NCBI RefSeq assembly: GCF_017742835.1
Contig: NZ_CP072392.1
Coordinates: 3,929,695-3,993,694 of the forward strand
DNA: 64,000 nt
Direction of reading: 5' to 3'
Source of the DNA: Aquabacter sp. L1I39
Lineage (GTDB): Bacteria; Pseudomonadota; Alphaproteobacteria; Rhizobiales; Xanthobacteraceae
Part shown: positions 55,208-63,948 of the stretch, piece after piece
Position numbering within the stretch: the first letter of the stretch is position 1
Layout: each line of letters opens with the position of its first letter
Position numbers and translations under genes: made by a program
Notes under the pieces: generated by a model
The model's input: only the letters and a program-made list of their open reading frames with translations
What the model was told of the DNA's origin: nothing
Databases searched by the model: none

Positions 55208-56263
55208 TCAGGCGCGCAGGATCTTCACGCTTTTGACGTCGAAATTCAGCGCCGCCGCTTCCTTGTCCGCAGCAGCGGCGATGGCGGTATTGATGAACTT
55301 CGGCACGTCCGGCAGGCGCGGCAGGAGTTTGGCGTCCACGCCCCACTTGGCCAGCGCCTCCATCTGCGCGATCTGCTCGGGCGAGAGCGTGGCGCGGATG
55401 TCAGAGAAGGACTTGGCGCTCCAGGCCGGATCGTAGCTGGACGCCTTCTGAAGCACCGGCTCGGGGATGTTCTTGGCGGGCTCCAGGGTGCGGAACCAGC
55501 CATTCACCAGGTCATTGTTCTGCGCGGCGAAGAACAGTGCCTCGGAATTGGCGATAAGCAGGCGCTTCAGCACATCCGGCTTCTGTTGGAGGAAGCGGTT
55601 GTTGGCGGCGAGCACGATGACCGGCGTCACGTTCTGCGAGATGACATGCGCGGCGCCGGTGCTCTCGAAATAGCTGACGAATGGATCATAGGAGAAGAAG
55701 GCGTCGATGCGCTGGGCGCCCACCGCGTCCGCCAGCTCGGCCGGCCCCACATTGACGAAGGTCACGTCCTTGCCGGGCGTGAGGCCGGCTTTGAGCACCG
55801 CGTCCTGGGCATTCTGGAAGGCGGTGATGCCGAAGGTGCCGTAGACCTGCTTGCCCTTGAGGTCGGCAAGGCTGGTGATGCCGGACTTCTTGGTGGCCAG
55901 CACCGCCGAGCGGAACCGGGCCTGGGAGGCGACTGTGGTCACCGGCGCGCCGATGGCCATGGTGGTCACGGCTGCAAAGTCCGAGAGCGTGCCCACATCG
56001 CCGGCACCCGAAACCAGGGCCTCGGTGATGGCGGGCGAGGCGGCCAGCTGAATCATCTCCATCTTGAGGCCGTTGCGGGCCGGAATGTCCGTGCGCATCA
56101 GGACATGGGCGATCTGGGCCGACACGGTGGTCGTGTTGAACCAGCACATGCGGACCACATCGCCCTCTTGGGCGCGCAGAACCGAGGGCATCGCCAGCGG
56201 GAGGGAGGCGGCAAGGCCAGCGGCGAGCTGGCCGAAGCGGCGGCGCGAAATTCCTGAGGTCAC
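55208..56263 (-). CDS. ABC transporter substrate-binding protein, NitT/TauT type, Tat signal
   Basis: Encodes 351 residues. The N-terminus SRRRFGQLAAGLAASLPLAM is a twin-arginine signal. The mature protein is a NMT1/TauA-type binding protein: VRMCWFNTTTVSAQIAHVLM, ADLKGKQVYGTFG, DAFFSYDPFVSYFESTG. NitT/TauT systems import nitrate, sulfonates, nitriles or pyrimidine precursors; the substrate is not shown. It starts three bases after the ATPase gene stop. It is 90 bases upstream of the flavin reductase gene. Confidence 0.9.
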   Translation of the reverse strand: MTSGISRRRFGQLAAGLAASLPLAMPSVLRAQEGDVVRMCWFNTTTVSAQIAHVLMRTDIPARNGLKMEMIQLAASPAITEALVSGAGDVGTLSDFAAVTTMAIGAPVTTVASQARFRSAVLATKKSGITSLADLKGKQVYGTFGITAFQNAQDAVLKAGLTPGKDVTFVNVGPAELADAVGAQRIDAFFSYDPFVSYFESTGAAHVISQNVTPVIVLAANNRFLQQKPDVLKRLLIANSEALFFAAQNNDLVNGWFRTLEPAKNIPEPVLQKASSYDPAWSAKSFSDIRATLSPEQIAQMEALAKWGVDAKLLPRLPDVPKFINTAIAAAADKEAAALNFDVKSVKILRA

Positions 56264-56266
56264 GGT

Positions 56267-57106
56267 CTATTCCCCTTTCTGCCATTCCGGCTTGAGCGTC
56301 TCCCACAGGTCGTTGACCGTGGAGACGAACCATGGGTCGGACCGCATCTCGGCCGTCCGCGGCCGCGGGAGCGGCACCAGCACCTCCTCGCGCACCCGGC
56401 CCGGGCGCGGGCTCATCACCACCACGCGGTCGGCCAGGAAGAGCGCCTCGTCGATGCCGTGGGTCACGAAAATCACCGTCTTGCCGGCTTCGGAGGAGAT
56501 GCGTGCGATCTCCTCCTGCAACAGAACGCGGGTCTGGGCATCAAGCGCGCCGAACGGCTCGTCCATGAGCAGGATGTCCGGATCGGGCGCCAGCGCCCGG
56601 GCGATGGCGGCGCGCTGCTTCATGCCGCCGGACATCTGGTGGGGATATTTGTCCTCGAAGCCGCTGAGCCGCACCATGGCGATGAGGGCGCGGGCGATCT
56701 CGGCCCGCTCAGCCTTGGGCATGCCCTTGGCTTTGAGGCCGAATTCCACGTTCTGCTGCACCGTCATCCAGCCGAACAGGGCATAGTCCTGGAACACCAC
56801 CGTGCGCGAGGGGCCGGGGCGGGTAATGGGCCGGCCGTCCTGGAGCAACTGCCCGCTGCTGGCGGACTGGAAGCCGGCGATGATGCCGAGCAGAGTGGAC
56901 TTGCCGCAGCCGGAGGGTCCCAGCAGCGAAATGAACTCGCCGCGCCGAATACGCAGGTTGACGCCGTCGAGGGCGATCACCGCATGGTCGGAGGCCGTGC
57001 CGCCATAGACCTTGCCCACATTGCGGATATCGATCTGGATGTCGGCGGAGGCGGACTGGGGCGGGAGGGAGGAGACGTCGGCGGGCAGGCGAGCGAGGGC
57101 GACCAT
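56267..57106 (-). CDS. ABC transporter ATP-binding protein, NitT/TauT type
   Basis: Encodes 279 residues: Walker A LGPSGCGKSTLLGIIAGF, Q-loop VFQDYALFGWMTVQQNVEFG, signature MSGGMKQRAAIARAL, Walker B ILLMDEPFGALDAQ, H-loop VTHGIDEALFLADRV. The SsuB/TauB-like pattern agrees with its neighbours. The 25 N-terminal residues before IDIRNVGKVYG are extra. It lies 10 bases after the permease gene in the same minus operon. Confidence 0.93.
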   Translation of the reverse strand: MVALARLPADVSSLPPQSASADIQIDIRNVGKVYGGTASDHAVIALDGVNLRIRRGEFISLLGPSGCGKSTLLGIIAGFQSASSGQLLQDGRPITRPGPSRTVVFQDYALFGWMTVQQNVEFGLKAKGMPKAERAEIARALIAMVRLSGFEDKYPHQMSGGMKQRAAIARALAPDPDILLMDEPFGALDAQTRVLLQEEIARISSEAGKTVIFVTHGIDEALFLADRVVVMSPRPGRVREEVLVPLPRPRTAEMRSDPWFVSTVNDLWETLKPEWQKGE

Positions 57107-57116
57107 GGCGTTCTCC

Positions 57117-57962
57117 TCAATTGCGCTCGGAGGGAGCCCAGGCGTTCACACGCCGCTCGATCCGTTCGAGTATGACGGACATGGCGAAGCCCACCAGGCC
57201 GATGGTGACCATGCCGGCCACCACATTGTTGATCTGGAACAGCATGCGGGACTGCTGGATCAGGTAGCCAAGGCCCGTCTGGGCGGCGATCAGCTCCGCC
57301 GTCACCACGCACATCCAGCCGACGCCGAGCGCGATGCGAAGGCCCGGCAAAATGATGGGCAGCGAGGCGGGGATCAGCACGTCCCAGAACAATTGCCAGG
57401 GCTTGGCGCCGAGACAGAGCGCGGCATTCATCTGGTTGCGGTCGAGGCCGCGCACGGCCGTGTAGGTGGCGACGAAGGCCGGGAAGACGGCGCCCAGGAA
57501 CACCAGGAAGTAGGAGGCAGCATCGCCGAGGCCGAACCACAGGATGGTGATGGGGATCCAGGCCAGAGGCGGGATGGGCCGGAGCGCCTCCACGACCGGC
57601 CGGACAAAGTCCGACACCGGCCGCCACCAGCCGCAGACGAGGCCAAGGGCGAGGCCGACAATACAGGCGAGGAAGAAGCCCACCGCCACGCGCTGGAGGC
57701 TCGCCGCCAGATGGACCCAGAGCGAGCCATCCACCGCCATCTCCCACAGGGCCTGCGCCACGGCTACCGGCGAGGGCAGAAGGAAGCCGTCCACCAGCCC
57801 GAGCCCGCACACGGCCTGCCAGAAGCCGAAGAAGGCGGCGAGGCCGAGCCCCGCGCGCACCGATCGGTTGGCAAAGAGGCGGGAGACAGGCGGGAAGCGT
57901 CTCGCCGGCCTGCTGGCGGCAGGCTGGGCGGCCAGCGCGCCCGCATTGGCCTCTGCTTCCAT
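57117..57962 (-). CDS. ABC transporter permease, NitT/TauT type
   Basis: Encodes 281 residues. About six membrane helices; the EAA loop is in RGLDRNQMNAALCLGAKPWQLFWDVLIPASLP (residues about 165-196). GGAGG six bases before the ATG at 57962 fixes the start. It heads the minus operon permease-ATPase-binding protein-flavin reductase-nitrilase, divergent from the TrmB-like regulator across 255 bases that contain the CGATAT palindrome. Confidence 0.92.
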   Translation of the reverse strand: MEAEANAGALAAQPAASRPARRFPPVSRLFANRSVRAGLGLAAFFGFWQAVCGLGLVDGFLLPSPVAVAQALWEMAVDGSLWVHLAASLQRVAVGFFLACIVGLALGLVCGWWRPVSDFVRPVVEALRPIPPLAWIPITILWFGLGDAASYFLVFLGAVFPAFVATYTAVRGLDRNQMNAALCLGAKPWQLFWDVLIPASLPIILPGLRIALGVGWMCVVTAELIAAQTGLGYLIQQSRMLFQINNVVAGMVTIGLVGFAMSVILERIERRVNAWAPSERN

Positions 57963-58109
57963 CGGCAACCTCCTTTGCGTGATGGCCCGGCGCACCTCAG
58001 CGACCGGGTGACCCAGACGCTATTATTGTCGGCATTTTCCGTCAATTCGATTCCGTGTTCAGAATGAGCATTGATCGCGCATCTGGGGGTGTTTTTTCGC
58101 GCAGTTTGC

Positions 58110-58153
58110 CGATATTGCGCTTAGAATTTGGGCGTTGCGATATTTTTATATCG
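58110..58153. promoter_or_regulatory. CGATAT palindrome and half-site, possible operator
   Basis: CGATAT-TTTT-ATATCG is a perfect palindrome (58138-58153), and a CGATAT half-site lies 28 bases upstream (58110-58115). Both sit between the minus ABC operon and the divergent regulator gene. Confidence 0.6.
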
Positions 58154-58217
58154 GGGAAAACCGACGATAGACGACACGGGGAAGATCGGACATTCTCCCC
58201 GCATTGGGGGATGTGGC

Positions 58218-58973
58218 GTGACGACCGACATTGAAGAAAAGCTGGCCCGGATTGGCATCACCGGGACGCTCTACAAGCTCTATCTCACTGCGGTTGGCCT
58301 CGGAGGCGCGTCCGTCACGGAGGTCGCTGCGAAGGCTGGCCTTGCCCGCACCACCGCCCACGATGCCCTCGCCAAGCTGGAGGCCGAGGGCCTCATCCGC
58401 TTTGTCGACCACGGCAAGAGGCGCTTCGTGGTGGCGCAGGATCCCGGCGTGCTGCTGGAGCGCATCGAGGCGCGGCGGCAGATGATCGAGGACGTGATGC
58501 CGGTCCTGCGCTCCATGTATCACCATGAGAGCGGCCAGCCGAACGTGCGCTTTCATCCGGGTCCGGAAGGTATTCGGACCACTTTGTGGGACACGCTGAA
58601 CAGTGGCGACAAGGTCTTGCGCGCCACGTTGTCCATGAAGGAGCTGATGGCCGAGCCGGGGCTGGAGGAAATGGAGCGCTATCTCAATGAGCGTGCTCGA
58701 CGGGGCATCTGGCTGCATGTGATCCGCTCGGCCGAGCGGGACATCGTGCCCATCTGGCCTTCCAGTCGGGAGCACTGCCGCGAGCTGCGCTATGCGCCGG
58801 CGGAGCATACCTTGGCCATGACGTGCTTCATCTATGGAAACAAGGTAGCCCTGATTTCTTCCGCGCGAGAAAGCTACGGCATGATCATTGACAGCGCGGA
58901 ATTTGCCGCTTTCCAGGCGTCGATGTTTGACGCCATGTGGAGCCTCAGCACCCCCTCTCCGGCTGTTCCCTGA
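58218..58973 (+). CDS. TrmB-like / winged-helix transcriptional regulator
   Basis: Encodes 251 residues from GTG 58218 (GGGGGAT upstream). The N-terminal winged helix is TLYKLYLTAVGLGGASVTEVAAKAGLARTTAHDALAKLEAEGLI (residues about 15-58). It continues with GKRRFVVAQDPGVLLERIEARRQMIEDVMPVL, the helix layout of TrmB family regulators, and a C-terminal ligand-binding part with IRTTLWDTLNSGDKVLRATLS. TrmB proteins are best known from Archaea. It may control the divergent ABC/nitrilase operon through the CGATAT palindrome. The ligand is unknown. Confidence 0.8.
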   Translation: MTTDIEEKLARIGITGTLYKLYLTAVGLGGASVTEVAAKAGLARTTAHDALAKLEAEGLIRFVDHGKRRFVVAQDPGVLLERIEARRQMIEDVMPVLRSMYHHESGQPNVRFHPGPEGIRTTLWDTLNSGDKVLRATLSMKELMAEPGLEEMERYLNERARRGIWLHVIRSAERDIVPIWPSSREHCRELRYAPAEHTLAMTCFIYGNKVALISSARESYGMIIDSAEFAAFQASMFDAMWSLSTPSPAVP

Positions 58974-59017
58974 TCGTTGACGTGGCCGGAAGCACGGCCT
59001 TAGCTGGCGGACACTAA

Positions 59018-59041
59018 GGCATGCACCCATGCGTGCATGCC
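59018..59041. promoter_or_regulatory. Inverted repeat before the Ldh_2 gene
   Basis: GGCATGCAC (59018-59026) and GTGCATGCC (59033-59041), perfect 9-bp arms with a 6-base centre, 24 bases before the start at 59066. Possible operator or transcript hairpin. Confidence 0.55.
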
Positions 59042-59065
59042 CAATCGCCTGTAGGGAGCAACGCC

Positions 59066-60148
59066 ATGTCAGTCCGAGCCCCCGTCCCCCCGCCCGTCTT
59101 TGCGACCCGGCACTCAGAGGCTGCGCTGACCACCTTTGCGATCGCGGCACTGACGGCCGCAGGCGCGGACACGGCCACGGCCGAGGCTGCCACCCGGGCC
59201 ATGATGCACGCCTCCCGGCTCGGCATTGACAGCCACGGCATCCGCCTTCTCGACCATTATCTCAAAGCCCTGGACGGCGGCCGGGTGGCCGGCCGTCCGC
59301 ATATGGTGGTCGTGCGGGATTTCGGTGCTGTCGCAACCTTGGATGCGGGCGCGGCCCATGGCGCGCGCGCCGCCTTTGCCGCCATGGACCATGCCCTCGC
59401 CAAGGCCGAGCGATTCGGCATTGGGGCAGTCGGCATCCGCAATTCCTCGCACTTCGGAGCCGCCGGTGCCTATGCACTTGCCGCGGCCGAGCGGGGCTAT
59501 CTGGGGCTGGCATTTTGCAATTCCGACAGCCTGATGCGGTTGCACGATGGTGCGGCGCGCTTCCACGGCACCAATCCCATCGCCGCTGCCGCGCCGGTTC
59601 CGGGGAGCCGCCCCTGGCTGCTGGACATGGCGACAAGCTCTATCCCCTATAATCGCGTCCTGCTCTATCGCAGCCTCGACTGGCAATTGCCGGCGGACGT
59701 GGCCTCCGATGCGCGGGGGCGAAACACAACCGATCCTCATCTGGTGGACATGCTGGCGCCGCTCGGTGGAGCGTTTGGCTTCAAGGGGGCAGGTCTTGCC
59801 GGCCTGGTCGAGCTTTTCAGCTCCATTCTCACCGGAGCGCGGCTCAGCTTCGACATCCCGCCCATGGGGGGCGAGGACATGTCCAGGGCGCGGGATGTGG
59901 GCGCCTTCGTCTTGGCGCTGAAGCCGGATGCCTTCCTGGAGCCGGACGCTTATGCCGCCGGGATGGCGCGCTATCTGGACAGCTTGCGTAACAGCCAAGC
60001 GGTGGAAGGGGGCGAAGTCCTGGCGCCCGGCGATCGCGAATGGCGGGAGGCGGAACGGCGTCAGGCCCTTGGTATCCCCGTGGACCCCCAGACGGTGGAT
60101 GCCTTCCAGGTCATTGCCGGCCGCTATGGCATTGCACCTCCAGCTTGA
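59066..60148 (+). CDS. Ldh_2 family malate/L-lactate/ureidoglycolate-type dehydrogenase
   Basis: Encodes 360 residues. Family motifs: ATRAMMHASRLGIDSHGIRLLDHYLKAL (residues about 45-72), GIGAVGIRNSSHFGAAGAYAL, FHGTNPIAAAAPVP, LLDMATSSI, GAFGFKGAGLAGLVE. The family uses NAD(P) with malate, (S)-sulfolactate, ureidoglycolate or related 2-hydroxyacids. The start is ATG 59066 with AGGGAG eight bases before it. A LysR gene follows on the same strand. Confidence 0.9.
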   Translation: MSVRAPVPPPVFATRHSEAALTTFAIAALTAAGADTATAEAATRAMMHASRLGIDSHGIRLLDHYLKALDGGRVAGRPHMVVVRDFGAVATLDAGAAHGARAAFAAMDHALAKAERFGIGAVGIRNSSHFGAAGAYALAAAERGYLGLAFCNSDSLMRLHDGAARFHGTNPIAAAAPVPGSRPWLLDMATSSIPYNRVLLYRSLDWQLPADVASDARGRNTTDPHLVDMLAPLGGAFGFKGAGLAGLVELFSSILTGARLSFDIPPMGGEDMSRARDVGAFVLALKPDAFLEPDAYAAGMARYLDSLRNSQAVEGGEVLAPGDREWREAERRQALGIPVDPQTVDAFQVIAGRYGIAPPA

Positions 60149-60307
60149 TGCGGCTTCCCCGTTAGGTGCTTGCGCCAGGGCCGACGAGCGGCGATGGTAA
60201 AATGAAACGCTCTTCGCAGGCCCGGCCCGCGCGTTGTCAAATGCGAGGTGGGGGGCCATGCTGCCGGTCGCATCCGCCTTGCCCCAATCGGGATGAAGAC
60301 CTGCCTC

Positions 60308-61231
60308 ATGAATGTGCGTTTCCTGGAAACCTTCATCTGGGTGGCCCGGCTGCGGAGCTTTTCAAGCGCCGCCAGCAAGCTGTGCACGACGCAGGCCGCC
60401 ATCTCCAACCGCATCGCGACGCTTGAAAAGGACCTCGGTGTGCGCCTTTTTGAGCGCGACCTGCGGAGCGTCAGCTTGACGCCCGCTGGGGAGCGGGCGC
60501 TGGCGCAGGCCGAGGCCATTGTGCGCATGACGAGTGAGTTGCGCCTGGGCATCGGCGACACCCACCGCCTGCGGGGGCGGGTGGCCATCGGCACCATCGA
60601 CACCATCGTCTATGCTTGGCTGCCCCGCCTCGTGGAGGCGGTGAAGGAGGCCTATCCGGATGTCGATCCGGATCTGACCGTGGACAACAGCCTCACTGTG
60701 GCCCGCATGTTGCTGGACCGCCAAGTGGACCTCGCCCTCATTGCCGGCCCTCTGCTGGTTCCGGACTGCCGCAACATCGAATTATGCAGCTATGAGTGTG
60801 TCTGGGTGGCGGCGCCGCGCCTCGGCTTGCATGGTCGCCGCCTGTCATTGGAAAGCGTCGCGGAGAGCGGGCCGATCTTCGCCTTCTCGCGCGGGTCGCA
60901 GCCGCATCAGCACGTGCAGCAGATCATTGAGGAGGCCGGCCTCGATCCTCAGAAGGTGCGGGTCCTGAACTCCAACTCCCTCGCCACCATCACCCGCCTT
61001 GTGCGCGACGGCATGGGGGTCGCAGTGCTCCCCAGCGTCCTGGTGCAGGAGATGAGCGAGCGCGGCGAATTGGCCATCCTCGACGTTCAGGCCAACATGC
61101 CCCTGCTGAACCTTCATGCCATCTATCGGGAGGAACCAGGGAGCCCCCTTCCCCGCCTGATCGCGCACATGGCGGCGGAGATCGCCGTCGCTGCAACGCG
61201 AGGGGTTCGCGCTGCAGCGCACACAGAATAG
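60308..61231 (+). CDS. LysR-family transcriptional regulator
   Basis: Encodes 307 residues. Helix-turn-helix MNVRFLETFIWVARLRSFSSAASKLCTTQAAISNRIATLE (residues 1-40), effector domain from residue 90 (GRVAIGTIDTIVYAWLPRLVEAV). An ATG five codons earlier is an alternative start. It lies between the dehydrogenase and the amidohydrolase/RraA genes, and could control either group. 116 bases separate it from the next gene. Confidence 0.9.
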   Translation: MNVRFLETFIWVARLRSFSSAASKLCTTQAAISNRIATLEKDLGVRLFERDLRSVSLTPAGERALAQAEAIVRMTSELRLGIGDTHRLRGRVAIGTIDTIVYAWLPRLVEAVKEAYPDVDPDLTVDNSLTVARMLLDRQVDLALIAGPLLVPDCRNIELCSYECVWVAAPRLGLHGRRLSLESVAESGPIFAFSRGSQPHQHVQQIIEEAGLDPQKVRVLNSNSLATITRLVRDGMGVAVLPSVLVQEMSERGELAILDVQANMPLLNLHAIYREEPGSPLPRLIAHMAAEIAVAATRGVRAAAHTE

Positions 61232-61347
61232 GCAGGCGCTGCCTCTGCCGCTCTCATAAGCATTGGTTGTTAGGGCAGACAATTATTTCGCGTTTGTCGC
61301 ACCTTGCCGCGTCTGTTCTCCTGCGCCGGCACGCAGGGAGATGGCAC

Positions 61348-62154
61348 GTGAAAGTTTCGCTGATCCAGATGAACTCGCAGGGGGACAAGGCGGTGAACCT
61401 CGCTGCTGCCGCCGCCCTTATCGAGGAGGCTGTGGCCGCAGAGCAGCCCGATCTCGTAGTGCTGCCGGAATATTACGCCTTTCTGGGCGACACCCCCGCC
61501 GAGATGCAGGAGTCCGCCGAGACGTTTCCGGATGGTTCCGCCTACCGTCTCATGTCGGGCCTTGCCAAAAAGCTGAAGGTGACGATCCATGCCGGCAGCG
61601 TCGCCGAGCGGGACGGCAACTCCTTCTACAACACCACGGTTGTGTTTGGCGCCGACGGCGCGGAGATCGCCCGCTACCGTAAGATCCACCTGTTCGATGT
61701 GGAGATCCCGGGCGGCATGGTCTACCGCGAGTCTGACACCGTCGCTCGCGGCGACGAGGTCGTGACTTACAAGGTGGGTGAGGCAACGGTCGGCTGCGCC
61801 ATTTGCTACGACATCCGCTTTCCCGAGCTGTTCCGCAAGCTGGCGGACAAAGGCGCCGACGTGATCGTGCTGCCAGCTGCCTTCACCCTCATGACCGGCA
61901 AGGACCATTGGGAACTGCTCGCCCGTGCCCGGGCGGTGGAGACCCAGACCTGGTTCCTGGCGGTTGGCCAGACCGGGCCGCATGCCGGCGGCAAGAAGTG
62001 GTGCTGGGGTCACTCCATGGTCATCGACCCGTGGGGCCATGTCACGGCCCAGTGTTCGGATGGTGTCGGCTTCACGGCCGGGCGCATCGATCTTTCCTAT
62101 TCCCAGAAGGTGCGCACCAACCTGCCCGTCTCCCGCCACCACGTCCTCGCCTGA
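61348..62154 (+). CDS. Nitrilase-superfamily amidohydrolase
   Basis: Encodes 268 residues from GTG 61348, eight bases after GGGAG. Triad: Glu41 (VVLPEYYAF), Lys112 (YRKIHLFDVEIPGG) and Cys153 (GCAICYDIRFPE). YRKIHLFD..IPGG and CYDIRFPELFR place it in the amidase branches (Nit1/omega-amidase-like) and not among true nitrilases. It probably hydrolyses a small dicarboxylic or N-carbamoyl amide. The RraA-like gene follows 12 bases after the stop. Confidence 0.9.
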   Translation: MKVSLIQMNSQGDKAVNLAAAAALIEEAVAAEQPDLVVLPEYYAFLGDTPAEMQESAETFPDGSAYRLMSGLAKKLKVTIHAGSVAERDGNSFYNTTVVFGADGAEIARYRKIHLFDVEIPGGMVYRESDTVARGDEVVTYKVGEATVGCAICYDIRFPELFRKLADKGADVIVLPAAFTLMTGKDHWELLARARAVETQTWFLAVGQTGPHAGGKKWCWGHSMVIDPWGHVTAQCSDGVGFTAGRIDLSYSQKVRTNLPVSRHHVLA

Positions 62155-62166
62155 GCGGAGCCCCCG

Positions 62167-62835
62167 ATGTTCATCGTCAATCCCATGCCCGACCAGATCG
62201 CGCCTGAATTGGTTGCCGAGCTGGAAAGGTGCGAAGTGGCCACCATCGGCCACGTCCTGCATTCGGGCTTCGTGTCTCCCGACATCCGCGCCGTCCTGCC
62301 GGGCAAGCGGGTGGCCGGCACGGCCGTGACGCTCCGCATTCCCCACGCCGATTCCACTTTGCTGCATTACCTGACTGCTTACGTGCGGCCGGGCGATGTG
62401 GTGGTCATCGAGCGCTGCGGGGACACGCGCCACGCCTGTTGGGGTGGCGTCATCACCAATGCCATGAAGATGGCGGGCGTGAAGGCGGGCGTCATTGACG
62501 GCCCGGCGACCGACTTCTCGGAGATCGTGCGCGTCGACATGCCCATGTGGTGCCGTGGGCCCTCCCCCATCACCACCAAGCTGCTCGGGCTTGAAGGCGC
62601 GCTGAATGTGCCGGTGAATGTGGGCGGCCAGACGGTCTGCCCCGGTGATGCGGTACTTTGCGACGAGAGCGGCGTCGTGGTGCTCAAGCCGTCCGAGGCG
62701 CCCGCCATCGCCGCCCGCGCAATCGCCATGCAGGAAGCCGAGCTCGTCCTCCTGGCCCGCCTCGCCGCCGGCGAAAAGCTGCCGGACATTTCCGGCGCCC
62801 GCGCCATGGTGGAGGCAAAGCTCCAGCCCGCCTGA
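62167..62835 (+). CDS. RraA-like / HMG-aldolase-family protein
   Basis: Encodes 222 residues. The RraA fold motifs are GHVLHSGFVSPDIRAVLPGKRVAGTAVTLRIP (residues about 28-59), YVRPGDVVVIERCGD, GVITNAMKMAGVKAGVIDGPATDFSEI and CDESGVVVLKP. In family aldolases the signature is DGxxRD; here it is DGPATD, so the Arg is replaced by Thr while the metal-binding Asp is kept. Aldolase activity is therefore doubtful. It sits between an amidohydrolase and a binding protein gene, so a small-molecule role seems likelier than RNase E control. Confidence 0.8.
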   Translation: MFIVNPMPDQIAPELVAELERCEVATIGHVLHSGFVSPDIRAVLPGKRVAGTAVTLRIPHADSTLLHYLTAYVRPGDVVVIERCGDTRHACWGGVITNAMKMAGVKAGVIDGPATDFSEIVRVDMPMWCRGPSPITTKLLGLEGALNVPVNVGGQTVCPGDAVLCDESGVVVLKPSEAPAIAARAIAMQEAELVLLARLAAGEKLPDISGARAMVEAKLQPA

Positions 62836-62894
62836 ACCTTTCCATCCAAAGAACCGAAAACGGTCCGGTCCAGTCCTCCAGAGGGGTAGTGAAG

Positions 62895-63938
62895 ATGAAA
62901 ACTGCACTCAAGATCGCAACGTTCTGTGCCGCCCTCGGGGCCTTTGCCGGCCCCGCTTTGGCGGAAACAAACCTGACGCTGATGGCCTATTCAGGCCTGT
63001 TCCAGGAGCGCTACACCAAGGCGATCCTGGAGCCCTTCATGAAGGCGCACCCGGACATCAAGGTCACCTACTTCCCCCTTCCCAGCTCCGCTGCCATGCT
63101 CGGCAACCTGCGCGCCCAGAAGGCCGCGCCGCAGGCGGATGTGGTCATCATGGACGTATCCGTCTCCAAGGCGGGGACCGACGAAGGCCTTTTCACCAAG
63201 ATCGATGAGTCCAACGTACCGAACGTGAAGGACCTCTACCCCAATGCCCGCATCCCTGCCGTGGCGGGCGTTGCGGTAACGTTCGACAATCTTGTCCTGA
63301 TCTACAATTCCGAACAGGTGAAGGAGCCGCCCAAGTCCTACATGGAGATGGCCAAGGCGCCCATGAAGGGCAAGGTGGTCATCCCCGGCGTGCCGGACAT
63401 CCAGGGCCTCTCGCTCCTGCTCATCCTCAACAAGGCCAATGGCGGCACCGATTATCTGAAGGACGTGGACAAGGGCATCGCCGCTATGGTTGAGATTGCC
63501 CCCAACGTCCAGACCTGGGAGCCGAAGCCCGAGGTCTATGCGCCCATCGTGACCGGCCAGGCGGCCATTGGCGTTGGCTGGAATGCCCGCGCCCAGGTCA
63601 ATAGCGACACCTCCGGTGGCAAGCTGAAGGCGACGATCCCGCAGGAAGGCACCGTCTTCCAGATCAACACCATCAATCTGGTGGCCGGCAGCCCCGCCGC
63701 CGATGCAGCGAAGATCTTCGTCAACTACGCCCTTTCCGCCGAGGCGCAGAAGACCTTCACCGAAACCATGTTCTACGCCCCCACCAATGCCAAGGCGGAC
63801 ATTTCCGCGGCAGCCCTCGACCGCACGGCCGTCAAGCAGCTCGACAAGGTGATGCCGGTGGACTGGATCGCGCTGGCCCAGGTGCGTGACAAGATTGCGG
63901 AGCAGTGGCGCCGCCGCGTCCTGCCCGCTAGCCGCTGA
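62895..63938 (+). CDS. ABC transporter periplasmic binding protein (PotD/AfuA type)
   Basis: Encodes 347 residues. The Sec signal peptide ends near residue 23 (LGAFAGPALA). The mature protein is of the extracellular solute-binding family of spermidine/iron type: LMAYSGLFQERYTKAILEPFMKAHPDIKVTYFPLP (residues about 28-62), VTFDNLVLIYNSEQV, QAAIGVGWNARAQ, PAADAAKIFVNYALSAEAQ. GAGGGG lies eight bases before ATG 62895; a GTG two codons earlier is possible. The next gene starts 11 bases after the stop and probably encodes a transporter subunit. Confidence 0.9.
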   Translation: MKTALKIATFCAALGAFAGPALAETNLTLMAYSGLFQERYTKAILEPFMKAHPDIKVTYFPLPSSAAMLGNLRAQKAAPQADVVIMDVSVSKAGTDEGLFTKIDESNVPNVKDLYPNARIPAVAGVAVTFDNLVLIYNSEQVKEPPKSYMEMAKAPMKGKVVIPGVPDIQGLSLLLILNKANGGTDYLKDVDKGIAAMVEIAPNVQTWEPKPEVYAPIVTGQAAIGVGWNARAQVNSDTSGGKLKATIPQEGTVFQINTINLVAGSPAADAAKIFVNYALSAEAQKTFTETMFYAPTNAKADISAAALDRTAVKQLDKVMPVDWIALAQVRDKIAEQWRRRVLPASR

Positions 63939-63948
63939 GGGCGTCGCC

